A DNA stretch of 64,000 nt from Glandiceps talaboti (taxonomy: Eukaryota; Hemichordata; Enteropneusta; Spengelidae), in assembly GCF_964340395.1 (NCBI RefSeq), contig NC_135569.1:17408257-17472256 (forward strand), given 5' to 3'. Made by a program: the position numbers and the translations under genes. The notes below the pieces were generated by a model, which made no database searches, was not told the origin of the DNA, and saw only the letters and a program-made list of their open reading frames with translations. Below, piece after piece: positions 1-10,583 of this stretch (its first letter is position 1; each line of letters starts with the position of its first letter).

Positions 1-324
1 AACTTATCTTAATGTGATATCAATCACTTAGATACCACTTCAATTTTGATCTCACCAAATATTGATATTAATATTTCCAATAAATACTCAAGACAACAGG
101 ATATTATTTATTTTTTGTCAAAATCAGACTGATGCATGTTAATTTTAATTTCTGATTTTTTGTAGGTGTTTGTCTGTATTTTTCAAATGTAAAATTTGGA
201 TTCCATCTTTGTTCATTTTAAATCAAAACTTTTACTTTCAGTGATGACGATTTTCAATATTGTCACAAAAAGTTTTGGACAAAAGAAGGAAACAAATAAA
301 GCAATCAAGATTCATAAAAGAAAA
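1..324. other. AT-rich unique sequence
   Basis: AT-rich DNA with no open frame of note, no RNA gene and no repeat that I can recognise. It leads directly into the poly-C minisatellite. Confidence 0.5.
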
Positions 325-1196
325 CCATAAATACACAACCCCCCCCCCCCACCAAACCATAAATACACAACACCCCCCCCCCCACCAAACCATAAATACA
401 CAACCCCCCCCCCACCAAACCATAAATACACAACCCCCCCCCCCCCACCAAACCATAAATACACAACCCCCCCCCACCAAACCATAAATACACAAACCCC
501 CCCACCAAACCATAAATACACCCCCCCCCCCCACGCCAAACCATAAATACACAACCCCCCCCCCCCACCAAACCATAAATACACAAACCCCCCCCCACAC
601 CAAACCATAAATACACACCCCCCCCCACGCCAAACCATAAATACACAACCCCCCCCCCCCACCAAACCATAAATACACACCCCCCCCCACCAAACCATAA
701 ATACACAACCCCCCCCCCCCACCAAACCATAAATACACAACCCCCCCCCCACCAAACCATAAATACACAACCCCCCCCCCCCACCAAACCATAAATACAC
801 AACCCCCCCCCCCCACCAAACCATAAATACACACCCCCCCCCCCCACCAAACCATAAATACACACCCCCCCCCCCACCAAACCATAAATACACAACCCCC
901 CCCCCCCACCAAACCATAAATACACAACCCCCCCCCCCCCACCAAACCATAAATACACACCCCCCCCCACACCAAACCATAAATACACAACCCCCCCCCC
1001 CCACCAAACCATAAATACACAAACCCCCCCCCACCAAACCATAAATACACAAACCCCCCCCCCACCAAACCATAAATACACAACACCCCCCCCCCCTCCC
1101 CCCACCAAACCATAAATACACAACACCCCCCCCCCCCCACCAAACCATAAATGCATACAACTCCCCCTTCTCACCAAACCATAAATGCACACAACC
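325..1196. repeat. Poly-C minisatellite, about 28 units of 28-33 bp
   Basis: Units begin CCATAAATACACAA, run into a C tract of about 7-13 bases and end ACCAAA. I count about 28 unit starts between 325 and 1179. Unit length varies mainly through the C-tract length, so slippage in the homopolymer adds to whole-unit expansion. Minor variants are CACGCCAAA and CACACCAAA, a CG/CA pair. The last two units are degraded and their C tract is broken. The minus strand is stop-poor in all frames and gives a glycine-rich repeat peptide; I treat that as an artefact. The G-rich minus strand is a candidate for G-quadruplex and the C-rich plus strand for i-motif formation. Confidence 0.95.
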
Positions 1197-1600
1197 ATAG
1201 CAACAGCCAAATGATCACATATGTTGCAAAGATAACAAGAGGATTAATAGACAAATGAAAAAAAAAAACATTTAAAAAATGTATGCAAATGTGCCTAGCA
1301 ACAAGACCACACCCATAGCAACAGCCAAATGATCACCTATATTGCAATGATTATATCAGGAATTCATACACAAGTGAACTAAAACATTCAAAAATGTATG
1401 CAAATATGTCTAGCAATATGACCATGCCCATAGCAACAGCCAAATGATCGCGTATATCGCAAAGATAGCAACATGGTTTGATAGGCAACTGGATTCAGCA
1501 AATGAACAGCTCTTGTTAGCATGGACTAGCATATGGATAAACATTTTCAACTACTGTACAGTTGTGCTACAACGCCCTTGGCAGTATTCTTTTATTTCTT
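1191..1600 (+). mobile_element. Dispersed repeat family B, 3' portion
   Basis: Three diverged units of about 119 bp begin near 1194, 1313 and 1431 with CCATAGCAACAGCCAAATGAT and carry CTAGCAAC and AAATGTATGCAAAT inside. The stretch ends near 1550-1600 with an ACAGTTGTGCTACA block followed by TTGGCAGTATT. The same 3' block closes the copy at 41658-42680, and the AGCAACC and TTAGCAAC words recur at 51650-51680. So this is the 3' part of a dispersed element that lacks its 5' core units and abuts the poly-C array. No coding capacity is seen. Confidence 0.7.
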
Positions 1601-2778
1601 AATCAAAATTGACAGTGTAATGTTTTTGTTTTTGTTTTGTCTGGTATAGAGTGGTTGATCCATCACCTTAGCAATGGATAATGCATGCTTGTTGGATAAC
1701 AAAATTTGAAGATCTTATTAGTGCAATGTGTTTAGTGAGAGAGGTAGTGTTGAAAGGACAATGGAATGTTTTAAAAGGTGTCACGACACTAGCTATATCA
1801 TATGACATCTACTATTCATTTGTCATCCCTCAAATGTGTGTCTCTACCTCTTATAATAATAGTATTATTTCCACCGTATAAAGTGTTTTCATATCGTTGT
1901 ATTGTGAGCGGAATTGTCTTTCATTCTGATTTCGAAAACTCAGCTTTAGTTGAACACACAGAGGAATAGTGAAACACATTTGCCTTGTTGCCTGCAGACA
2001 CGACAGGCAATAAAGTGGCCATTGAATCACTTTGAACATTTGTAGCAAAAAGTATTTCAAGCGTAGATAAAGATTAATACAAAGAGATAGCTCGTGTGCT
2101 AATGTAGTTACTGATACAATCAAACGAGCAAAACCCCATTCCCAACAGACCTACTACTTCATTCCTACAGTGTCGTGGCTCTTAGGATTTTGGCTGCTGA
2201 ATTTGTGAGCTGTCCCCCGAGACGAGATCTTACACAACAGGCGAAAGTGTTCGGCTTGTGATGAATTAAATGTGTATCTATACTGACAAATAAAGAAGCA
2301 AACTGGCATAGTCAGGAAACGGTGTAATTCAGTCGGATCGGCAACTTAAACCAAACTTAAGAATTCATCGATAGCAGTCTAGGTTGTGATCCTATCACCG
2401 ATGAGGAAGCTTTTGGGGCAGTAGTTGAGTATGACTTAAATAGGATAGAAACAGTTGGTGTACAAAGCTAGCCGACATAAGGCTGAATTGTAGAGATCTG
2501 TACCATGATAGATAACTGAATGGTACATAGTTAACAAGCCACCAGGGGAGCTGCTGAAATGCGATAACAGATTTAGAAGGCAGACATTGGAAAGTGATAA
2601 TATCATATGCTTCATTATCATCAGTGTACTGATAAAGAGTACTTGCTGTGAAAATTGATCAAATAAACTGAAGGTAGCATTTTAGATTTCTCTTTGATAT
2701 TCAACATTTACTGGCTCAGCTTTAATATTTACAATGTATCAATGCTTTTTGATTTTGATTACTTCTCATAGTTTTCAT
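1601..2778. other. Unique sequence, no gene recognised
   Basis: Mixed-composition DNA. The part from about 1850 to 2420 has more balanced base composition and more CpG than its surroundings, and might be a conserved non-coding block, but I see no diagnostic motif. Short open frames here lack convincing splice sites and recognisable domains. Confidence 0.4.
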
Positions 2779-2883
2779 GATATTATAGTGATAGCAGTTT
2801 TAGATTTCATGCTGATATTATAGTGATAGCAGTTTTAGATTTCATGCTGATATTATAGTGATAGCAGTTTTAGATTTCGTGCT
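2779..2883. repeat. 35-bp direct repeat, 3 copies
   Basis: A 35-bp unit starting GATATTATAGTGATAGCAGT is repeated at 2779, 2814 and 2849. The copies are nearly identical, the third with one A to G change. Flanking sequence on both sides (2660-2760 and 2880-2950) looks like a much older duplicate of itself, with TTTTAGATTTC, TTGATATTC and TTTTGATTA blocks in the same order. Confidence 0.9.
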
Positions 2884-4910
2884 GATATTCAAAATATATT
2901 GGCCATCATATTTGTGCTATATCTTTTAGTTTTGATTATTTCATAGTTTATTTCAACTTGAATATCTTTCACCAAAATTGATCAAATTTTCCACAAAATG
3001 AGTAAAAATATGAGTTGCATTAACGGTACTAATCTGAGATAAATTTGTATGTAATCAAAATCGTAACATTTTGCAAAATATGTTGTATGTTGTTGTAGAT
3101 TTTGATAATGCAAGCAATGTTAGTAAATTTTAAAAAAAAATTTCTGGAAATGTTCTTATTTTGCTCAATGTCAGTATGAAAGATTGTTTTGTATATTTCT
3201 ATGTTGTTATGCTACCTGTGATTGAGGTTAGAATTAGAAACCTTCAAGATAAGAAATGGAACCCCAAAAATAAATTAGATATGAAGTTTCTAAATTTAGT
3301 AACAGGTGTGTGGGATTCCAAGTTTGACAAGAACTATGTGTAAATAGTGGTTGAAAGCTTTATGAAAACAAGATGGATGAGGGGTAATCTTGAGATAGTG
3401 TTTATCATAGGAGTTATTGATCTACAAAATAAAAGTTCTTTTGGAGTGTCAAACATGTCGTCTAGGGAATGTGTAAAGTTTACATAGCCAGGGTATGGTT
3501 GTCAGCTGATGCAATGAGTAGACACATTTTAGAAGATCATGTGACTCTGTGGAGGAGGTGATGTTTCAAAAAAGTGATATGTGTGGTATTGCGTCCTCCA
3601 TATGGTTCAACTTGCCTTGTGACACAAATTGTAGTCTGCCAAATATGTGATGATCTGAACATTTTGAGGCAGAACAAATTAGGATGAGATATAATTTCAC
3701 TTCTATGTAGAATTTTTACATAATTTGGCCAAAAATGAGTAAATTGTCCTTTTTGGGATTTCGACCCTTGTAGATGAAAAATGACATAAATTATGAGAGT
3801 AAAATGACATGCAGACAGTAGTATGATGAGGTGGCCTTGAAATGACAATGATTAACTATCGTGTTTGCAAAGCTGCTACAAGAACTGTCTCACTGATTTT
3901 CACTGGTAGTCATCCCACAAAAAGAAAAAAACACTGAAGTAGATGGGAATGGGAGCATCCATCATTTGGTCCACTTGACTCCCAAGTAGGTGTACAACAC
4001 TGTCAACTTTCCTAATATGAAAATTGATTTAGCCATCGTCAGATGAATTATGTGTTTTGTGAATGTGACATGAATGTGGACAGTCTGTCCTTGTTGTGAA
4101 GAATCTCAAAACAGTGTCATAAAAAAATAGTGAATTTATGGGAGAGTTGATGGAAGAGCAGTAACAGTGGTGTGTGCAAAACAAACATACACAGTTGAGA
4201 AACGTGGTTTGCAGACACCCTAGTTGTAAGGGCATGAATCATCTCAACAACCAGGTGATAAAAAAATACCAGTCTTCCTGCAAAAACAAACAAAATTATA
4301 ACGAAGTTCTATTGTCTAGTTGAGATAGGAGACGAAGGTAGTTATACAGTATGTTATATTTAGTAGTATACCCACCTTAGTTTGACCTTGTAAAACACAT
4401 TGACATACAAGACAATTTGGCCAGGTTTTCAAGTGCTTCTAGTCTGTCTGTGATGAATATCTGTGAAACATTAATCAAATTTGTCACCAAGAATCTGACC
4501 ATTTGGCAAAGTCAAAGTTTTAACATATTTGAAATTCCCCAGGTCTAAAAAAAAATGGTGGCAGTAGACACCAAATGCTAAAGAACATTTTTTTTTAATG
4601 ATAGTTGTATCATATAGTTGTCCAAAGGATGTGAATTTATGATGATTATCCAGTATTGTATACTTTAGTGTCATAGACTGCTTGGTGTGTGTCAACAAAG
4701 TAGACACCAACATGGACACTACCTGGTTTAATATTAACCACCCTGTTTTGCCAAACTATGCAAAGGAACCAAATTTCACTTGTGTTTTGCCTATCATGAG
4801 AAGGGAAATTTATGTCAGTGACTGTATCATCTACATGTTCCGGTTGTGTCAATATTCTTAAGTTGACATATATCAAACAATCTAGTGGTCGCAAGGTCAT
4901 ACTACCATAC
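2884..4910. other. AT-rich sequence, no gene recognised
   Basis: About 2 kb of AT-rich, CpG-poor DNA typical of an intron or intergenic spacer. Short open frames (for example 3161-3343 plus and 3537-3848 minus) match no family I know and have no exon-like composition. Confidence 0.4.
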
Positions 4911-5171
4911 TACAATACAACACAACACAACACAACGCAACACAACACAACACATTAAAACATAGCATACAACAACAGTATACAACACAACACTATACAA
5001 TACAACACAACACAACACAACACAACACAATAGCATGTATCATACCACAACACAACACAACACAACACAATACAACGCAACACAAGACAACACAATAGCA
5101 TACAACACAACACAACACAACACAATAGCATACAACAACACAACACAACACAACACAACACAACATTATAG
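4911..5171. repeat. ACAAC pentanucleotide array with higher-order units
   Basis: A run of AACAC/ACAAC pentamers is interrupted several times by AATAGCATACAAC or AATAGCATGTATC. The interruptions form a loose higher-order unit on top of the 5-bp period. The minus strand reads as Cys/Leu/Val-rich low-complexity peptide, which is a by-product of the repeat. Confidence 0.93.
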
Positions 5172-6905
5172 ATAACAATCTATACATAACATGGCCTGAA
5201 ATAAAAAGAGATTTTCAGCGGTTAAAACCAGATAAACAAAGGAGATATTTATCTAGACTTAATTGATGTCGGAATGGCAAATAAGAATGTTGTATGCCTG
5301 CAGGTACAAATACTTGATAGAATACTTCATTTCAAGTATTGCCAAATGATTCTATTCATTATAATCTTGTAATCTTGTCTCTGCTTAGTTCATTGTTTTT
5401 GTAAAGGTTAACTTAAGGTCAAGTTAAGTATAGTTTAACGACTCTCTTACTGTCTTATGAAGGGTTTAGACGCAGAGAAAATGTAAATTTATGTAAAAAC
5501 AAAACTTCAACAAAAGAAGGAAAAACGAGAAAAAGTATGAAAATGAAGATATATGGTAGTCATGGCAATTTTACAAATTTATTTTTGAAAGTTTTAGTTA
5601 TGGGAAATGTAAAAGTATGTAAAAAACAAAATGTCAAAAAAAAAAGTAAAAGGAACTGCAGTTTATCAAATTGAAGTAAAACGTGAGTTATGAAAATGAA
5701 TTGTGTCCCAAACAGTTGTTATGACAATGAATATCCTTGTAAATGAAGTGTTTTTTGAAAGAAAAAGAAAAGTGCTATATCAACCTGTCTCCTTGTGAAA
5801 ATTAAATTTTGTCAATAATAAAAACATGTGGATGATATACCATATAGTTATATATTTTGAACTATTCAAACCTATTTTTTTCTTTGAAACAGCGTCTTTT
5901 GATATATTGCCCATATGTATAAATTTACATTTGTTGTGGTCATGTATTCATCTCCATATGACTATACAGTGAATGATGCTAATCAGGTTTTGTACAGAGA
6001 TGAAAAAAGAACACAGGTTTTGTCCTCTTTTATAAAAATGAAAGCAAGAGAAAAGGGATAATAACAGCTTCCACATGTCAAACAGGTTTTGTGTTCTTTT
6101 TAATCAAAAAGCGTGAGTGAGAGGACTGAGAGAAAACTATTTTGGAGCATACAGGCAGCACATGTGCAATATGCCATTGATCTAATTATACACAATATAG
6201 AATTTTGACCCATGTCAGACTTTGTATACACATACAGACTTCATTACTTAAAACACCATATTCTTGTATTAAAACCAACTTTCAGGAAACTGCTGGGTGT
6301 AATTAATACACAAATAACGCTGTATTCTATAGATGTTTAAAAGACCATAGTTCAAAGTAAAACTGAACATTTTGAAAAAAAAGTTGTGTTATTTAGGGTT
6401 TATGAGTTATTGGTGGCAGTACACAAAATCAAGGAATAGCAAAGTATCATATTATGTGTACAATTTGGTTATGTGTACAATTTGGTTATCTGTACATGAT
6501 GTTTCAATATTTATACATTCCATTAGTTTCAGTTAGTGATTACCTGCAATTTAGTTATCTGAACAATGTCCTCAAAATATTTGGAAATGATGACATTTTC
6601 AATAGTTTAGGTGATTTGGTATCTGTATCATTTGGTTATCTGAAACAAAGGATTAGGTTTGGGCATTTAACCATGGTAACAGTCAATAATCATCCACATC
6701 GGAATTACGATTGTAATGTCCATCCCTTTAATTTAGTGTGACCAAAATGTTTGATAATCTGAAGACCATCCAGTGATCTTTACCCTCTGGATGTTTGCTT
6801 ACCTGGATTAGAATTATATCTTTCAGTGAGTTTGGTTTATAATCAAATTGTTGTGTATCTATATTAGAAACTAATTACTTATAGCATAGTGATATGTATT
6901 ACTGT
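5172..6905. other. AT-rich sequence with decayed repeats
   Basis: The stretch 5440-5800 repeats the words GTAAAAACAAAA, GTATGAAAATGAA and ATGACAAT or ATGGCAAT at roughly 150-170 bp spacing, so it looks like a decayed tandem repeat. At 6455-6492 a 19-bp word (TATGTGTACAATTTGGT) is directly duplicated. Nothing gene-like is seen. Confidence 0.4.
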
Positions 6906-6909
6906 TCAA

Positions 6910-7257
6910 ATGTTGTATATTCTGGTATAGTGTATATTGTATATTCTGGTATAGTGTATGTTGTATATTCTGGTATAGTGTATGTTGTATATTCTGGTAT
7001 AGTGTATGTTGTATATTCTGGTATAGTGTATGTTGTATATTCTGGTATAGTGTATGTTGTATATTCTGGTATAGTGTATATTGTATATTCTGGTATAGTG
7101 TATATTGTATATTCTGGTATAGTGTATGTTGTATATTCTGGTATAGTGTATGTTGTATATTCTGGTATAGTGTATGTTGTATATTCTGGTATAGTGTATG
7201 TTGTATATTCTGGTATAGTGTATGTTGTATATTCTGGTATAGTGTATATTGTATATT
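6910..7257 (+). repeat. 24-bp minisatellite, left part (about 14.5 units)
   Basis: The unit contains TATTCTGGTATAGTGTATG plus TTGTA (24 bp). A GTGTATG/GTGTATA variant alternates along the array. The array is cut at 7257 by the family A element and resumes in register at 8393. Because 24 is a multiple of three and the unit has no stop, long frames with an eight-residue repeat appear on both strands; I do not regard them as genes. Confidence 0.97.
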
Positions 7258-7258
7258 T

Positions 7259-7290
7259 AGTCCCCGCGGACGAAGTCCGGAACGGGGACT
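7259..7290 (+). other. 5' terminal hairpin of family A copy 1
   Basis: AGTCCCCG (7259-7266) pairs with CGGGGACT (7283-7290), and CGGAC (7267-7271) pairs with GTCCG (7275-7279) around a GAA loop; only a GAA bulge interrupts the stem. The most complete version is copy 3 at 34993-35025, where the inner arms are CCGGAC and GTCCGG. Confidence 0.9.
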
Positions 7291-8350
7291 TATGGATTGG
7301 GTTCCGTCTGTCCGTCCGTCCGTCCGTCCGTGCGTCCGTGCATCCGTGCGTCCGTCCGTCCGCAGCCGTTTCTTGGAGATGCCTGTACCGATTTTTTTCA
7401 AACTTGGTACAGGGGCAACATGCTATGGCATACATATGCACGTCAATTTGTTTTATGATACGATCCAATATGGCCGCCTAGCAGCCATTTTGTTTGCGAA
7501 TTTTCCCTGTCTAAAGCCATAACTCAGACATGCTCACACAGATCTCATTCAGAGTTGGTATTAGGACAGTGTTCTATGGCATATATGTGCATATTCATTG
7601 TTGTCATGATACGATCCAATATGGCCACCTGGCAGCCATTTTGTTTGTGAATTTTCATGTCCAAAGCCATAACTTAGACATGCTTGAACAGATCTCATTC
7701 AAAGTTGGTATTAGGACAGTGTTCTATGACATACATGTGCATATCCATTTTCATTGTGATACGATCCAATATGGCTGCCTGGCAGCCATTTTGTTTGCAA
7801 ATTTTCCATGTCCAAAGCCATAACTCAGACATGCTTGAACAGATCTCATTCAAAGTTGGTATTAGGACAGTGTTCTATGACATACATGTGCATATCCATT
7901 TTCATTGTGATACGATCCAATATGGCTGCCTGGCAGCCATTTTGTTTGCAAATTTTCCATGTCCAAAGCCATAACTCAGACATGCTTGAACAGATCTCAT
8001 TCGAAGTTGGTATTAGGACAGTGTTCTATGACATACATGTGCATATCCATTTTCGTCATGATACGATCCAATATGGCTGCCTGGCAGCCATTTTGTTTGT
8101 GAATTTTCCATGTCCAAAGCCATAACTCAGACATGCTTGAACAGATCTCATTCAGAGTTGGTATTAGGACAGTGTTCTATGACATACATTTGCATATCCA
8201 TTTTCATATTGATATGATCCCCCATACCCGACCAATCCTTTATTGTTGTAGGCATGTTCCATGTCCGACAAGCAGACACAACATATCTAAGTCTGTTTGA
8301 TTTAGGTTCACAAGTGTTGTTGCGTGATCAGAGTAGTGCTAATTCCTTAA

Positions 8351-8388
8351 AACCCAATCATAGCGGGGACTATGTCATTCTCAATGGC
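8351..8388 (+). other. 3' inverted repeat and terminal hairpin of family A copy 1
   Basis: AACCCAATCATA then GCGGGGACT (8351-8371) is the reverse complement of the 5' end once the 5' hairpin insert is skipped (AGTCCCCGC joined to TATGGATTGGGTT, with one base missing). Just outside it GTCATT and AATGGC (AATGAC in copies 2 and 4) form a 6-bp stem around CTC. The inverted repeat is thus terminal at the 5' end but internal to a hairpin at the 3' end. Confidence 0.85.
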
Positions 8389-8392
8389 TTGT

Positions 8393-9298
8393 CTGGTATA
8401 GTGTATGTTGTATATTCTGGTATAGTGTATGTTGTATATTCTGGTATAGTGTATATTGTATATTCTGGTATAGTGTATGTTGTATATTCTGGTATAGTGT
8501 ATGTTGTATATTCTGGTATAGTGTATGTTGTATATTCTGGTATAGTGTATGTTGTATATTCTGGTATAGTGTATGTTGTATATTCTGGTATAGTGTATGT
8601 TGTATATTCTGGTATAGTGTATGTTGTATATTCTGGTATAGTGTATGTTGTATATTCTGGTATAGTGTATGTTGTATATTCTGGTATAGTGTATGTTGTA
8701 TATTCTGGTATAGTGTATGTTGTATATTCTGGTATAGTGTATGTTGTATATTCTGGTATAGTGTATGTTGTATATTCTGGTATAGTGTATGTTGTATATT
8801 CTGGTATAGTGTATGTTGTATATTCTGGTATAGTGTATGTTGTATATTCTGGTATAGTGTATGTTGTATATTCTGGTATAGTGTATGTTGTATATTCTGG
8901 TATAGTGTATGTTGTATATTCTGGTATAGTGTATGTTGTATATTCTGGTATAGTGTATGTTGTATATTCTGGTATAGTGTATGTTGTATATTCTGGTATA
9001 GTGTATGTTGTATATTCTGGTATAGTGTATGTTGTATATTCTGGTATAGTGTATGTTGTATATTCTGGTATAGTGTATGTTGTATATTCTGGTATAGTGT
9101 ATGTTGTATATTCTGGTATAGTGTATGTTGTATATTCTGGTATAGTGTATGTTGTATATTCTGGTATAGTGTATGTTGTATATTCTGGTATAGTGTATGT
9201 TGTATATTCTGGTATAGTGTATATTGTATATTCTGGTATAGTGTATGTTGTATATTCTGGTATAGTGTATATTGTATATTCTGGTATAGTGTTTATTG
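8393..9298 (+). repeat. 24-bp minisatellite, right part (about 38 units)
   Basis: This continues the array at 6910-7257 in the same phase. Most units are identical over hundreds of bases, which implies recent homogenisation. A-variants cluster near the right end. The frame opened by family A's 3' end runs straight into the array, but its repeated eight-residue peptide is only the translation of the unit. Confidence 0.97.
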
Positions 9299-9302
9299 TC
9301 TG

Positions 9303-9760
9303 TCCGGTATATACAGGTATATGTCGTAAATAATCACACTTTGCCCAAAAACTCTTGAAGATTAACAGATAGAGACCTCATTCAAGTGTCTTCACCCATG
9401 TTATCGATCATGAGCTTTTTAATGGCATGTTGACTTTTGACCTTGACCTCAATCTTCAAGGTCAAATAGCCATATTATTGTGAAAGTGTGCATGTATATC
9501 TCTTATAAGCATGGACTGATTTCAACCAAACCTTGTACAAATGTCGGATGCTATAGTCTGCATATACACAAACCTTACAATAATAGCAAAATGGCGGCCA
9601 TATTTGTCATAAATATTCACATTTTGGCCAATAACTCTTGACGCTTCTATTCAAGTGCCTTCATCGTGGTTATCAATGATGAGCTTTTTAATGACACACT
9701 GACTTTTGACCTTGACCTTCATCTTCAGGGTCAAATAGCTATGTCTTCCTATGTTTAAAT
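9303..9760 (+). mobile_element. Dispersed repeat family C, two core units
   Basis: Two units about 283 bp apart start AAATAATCACACTTTG (9328) and AAATATTCACATTTTG (9611). Both contain AACTCTTGA, GAGCTTTTTAATG and GACTTTTGACCTTGACC. The first also has GGACTGATTTCAACC (about 9515) and AAATGGCGGCCAT. TGACCTTGACCT holds two AGGTCA-type nuclear-receptor half-sites on the minus strand. Several words align in order with the family A core, so the two look distantly related. No coding capacity. Confidence 0.65.
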
Positions 9761-10583
9761 CATTAAGATAATATAAATATTAATGCTAATGTGCCTGAAA
9801 TTGTCAAGGATCTACACATCTACACATAATAGATAAGAAATGAACAACCCTTTCAGGTGTTGTCAGTGTATCTTTTTGTTTGCCTTAAAGGCCATACCAT
9901 AGTTGTTGTCCTTTTTGAACTGAAAGCCTGCGACATAATGTACAAACTAAAGAACTTGTTGTAGTCACTACAAGAAATACTTTTTTTGGGTCTATGTCTT
10001 CCACAAAGACTTGTTTCTTTGGCCTTGGGAAAGGGAATACAGTAGATTTATTGTGATGTGATGTGGGTAGAGGGATGGTGGGGGTCATCCTGTTTTGAAA
10101 TTGAGAGTGAGGGTGGAGTTGTACTGTTTCTGAAATTGGAGGTGTTCATATTGTTTTCAAAGTGTTCAATGAGGGTGGGGGGGGGGGTGTGATTGCGTTT
10201 TTGGAGTATGATAAAAGAACATTTCACTTCTACAAATTAATGAAATCCCAGCACAAAAATGAATTTTGATGTAATTTCCCAAGTTTTAAAACATTTGGTA
10301 TTAGTAGAATGGTGGCCAAGGTTTCCATGGAAATGAACCTCTCAAGTATTTTGAAATGAAAAATAGACCCAGACATACCCTAATCTTTTTCCCCTTCCCC
10401 TTTTCCTCCTGTTGATATATCAGTTGTGAGAATAGTATTGTTGACACAAACTAAAGTTGACATAGCCTAAAGCTAATGTAATTTGTAAATAAGTAGTCTG
10501 ATTTCTACATAACTATACAATTCTATAAGTTCTATCAAATCAAATCAAATCAAATTATGTGATTTATTCCAAGATAAATATAA
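9761..10583. other. Unique sequence with a G-run
   Basis: No gene is recognised. At 10172-10188 a GAGGGT word followed by 11 consecutive G residues is the only notable feature; it may be polymorphic or error-prone in assembly. A CAAAT pentamer repeats four times near 10538-10557. Confidence 0.4.

Larger units (their letters stand above)
7258..8392 (+). mobile_element. Family A element, copy 1: non-autonomous Helentron/HINE-like
   Basis: Order of parts: 5' terminal hairpin (7259-7290), the word TATGGATTGGGTT (7291-7303), a CCGT/CCGTG microsatellite (7304-7368), then tandem core units. The word CCATAACTCAGACATG or its variant recurs at 7517, 7667, 7818, 7969 and 8120, a period of 150-151 bp. 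A 3' unique part (8220-8350), an internal inverted repeat (8351-8371) and a 3' terminal hairpin (8374-8388) follow. Joining the flanks (GTATATT and CTGGTATAG) restores the 24-bp repeat exactly, so the boundaries are known and there is no target duplication. The element can be read as lying between two T residues. No transposase or helicase is encoded. Asymmetric inverted ends, a 3' palindrome, T-T insertion and tandem cores are known traits of Helentron-derived elements (DINE-1, pearl); the family assignment is inference. Confidence 0.8.

Noticed and set aside
238-1210. Glycine-rich minus-strand frames of about 300 codons
   Set aside because: Three overlapping frames come from poly-C tracts of varying length; frame would shift unit by unit in any real variant.
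6871-7481. Open frames on both strands through the 24-bp array and the GTCC microsatellite
   Set aside because: Frames exist on both strands over the same simple repeats and end in family A core sequence.
7684-8125. Repeated open frames of about 100 codons in family A core units
   Set aside because: They arise from the 151-bp core repeat and break frame with each unit because 151 is not a multiple of three; no known domain.
8254-9333. 359-codon plus-strand frame that joins the family A 3' end to the 24-bp array
   Set aside because: The frame crosses a transposon-minisatellite junction made by insertion; the repeat is stop-free and 24 is divisible by three. No sign of coding selection.
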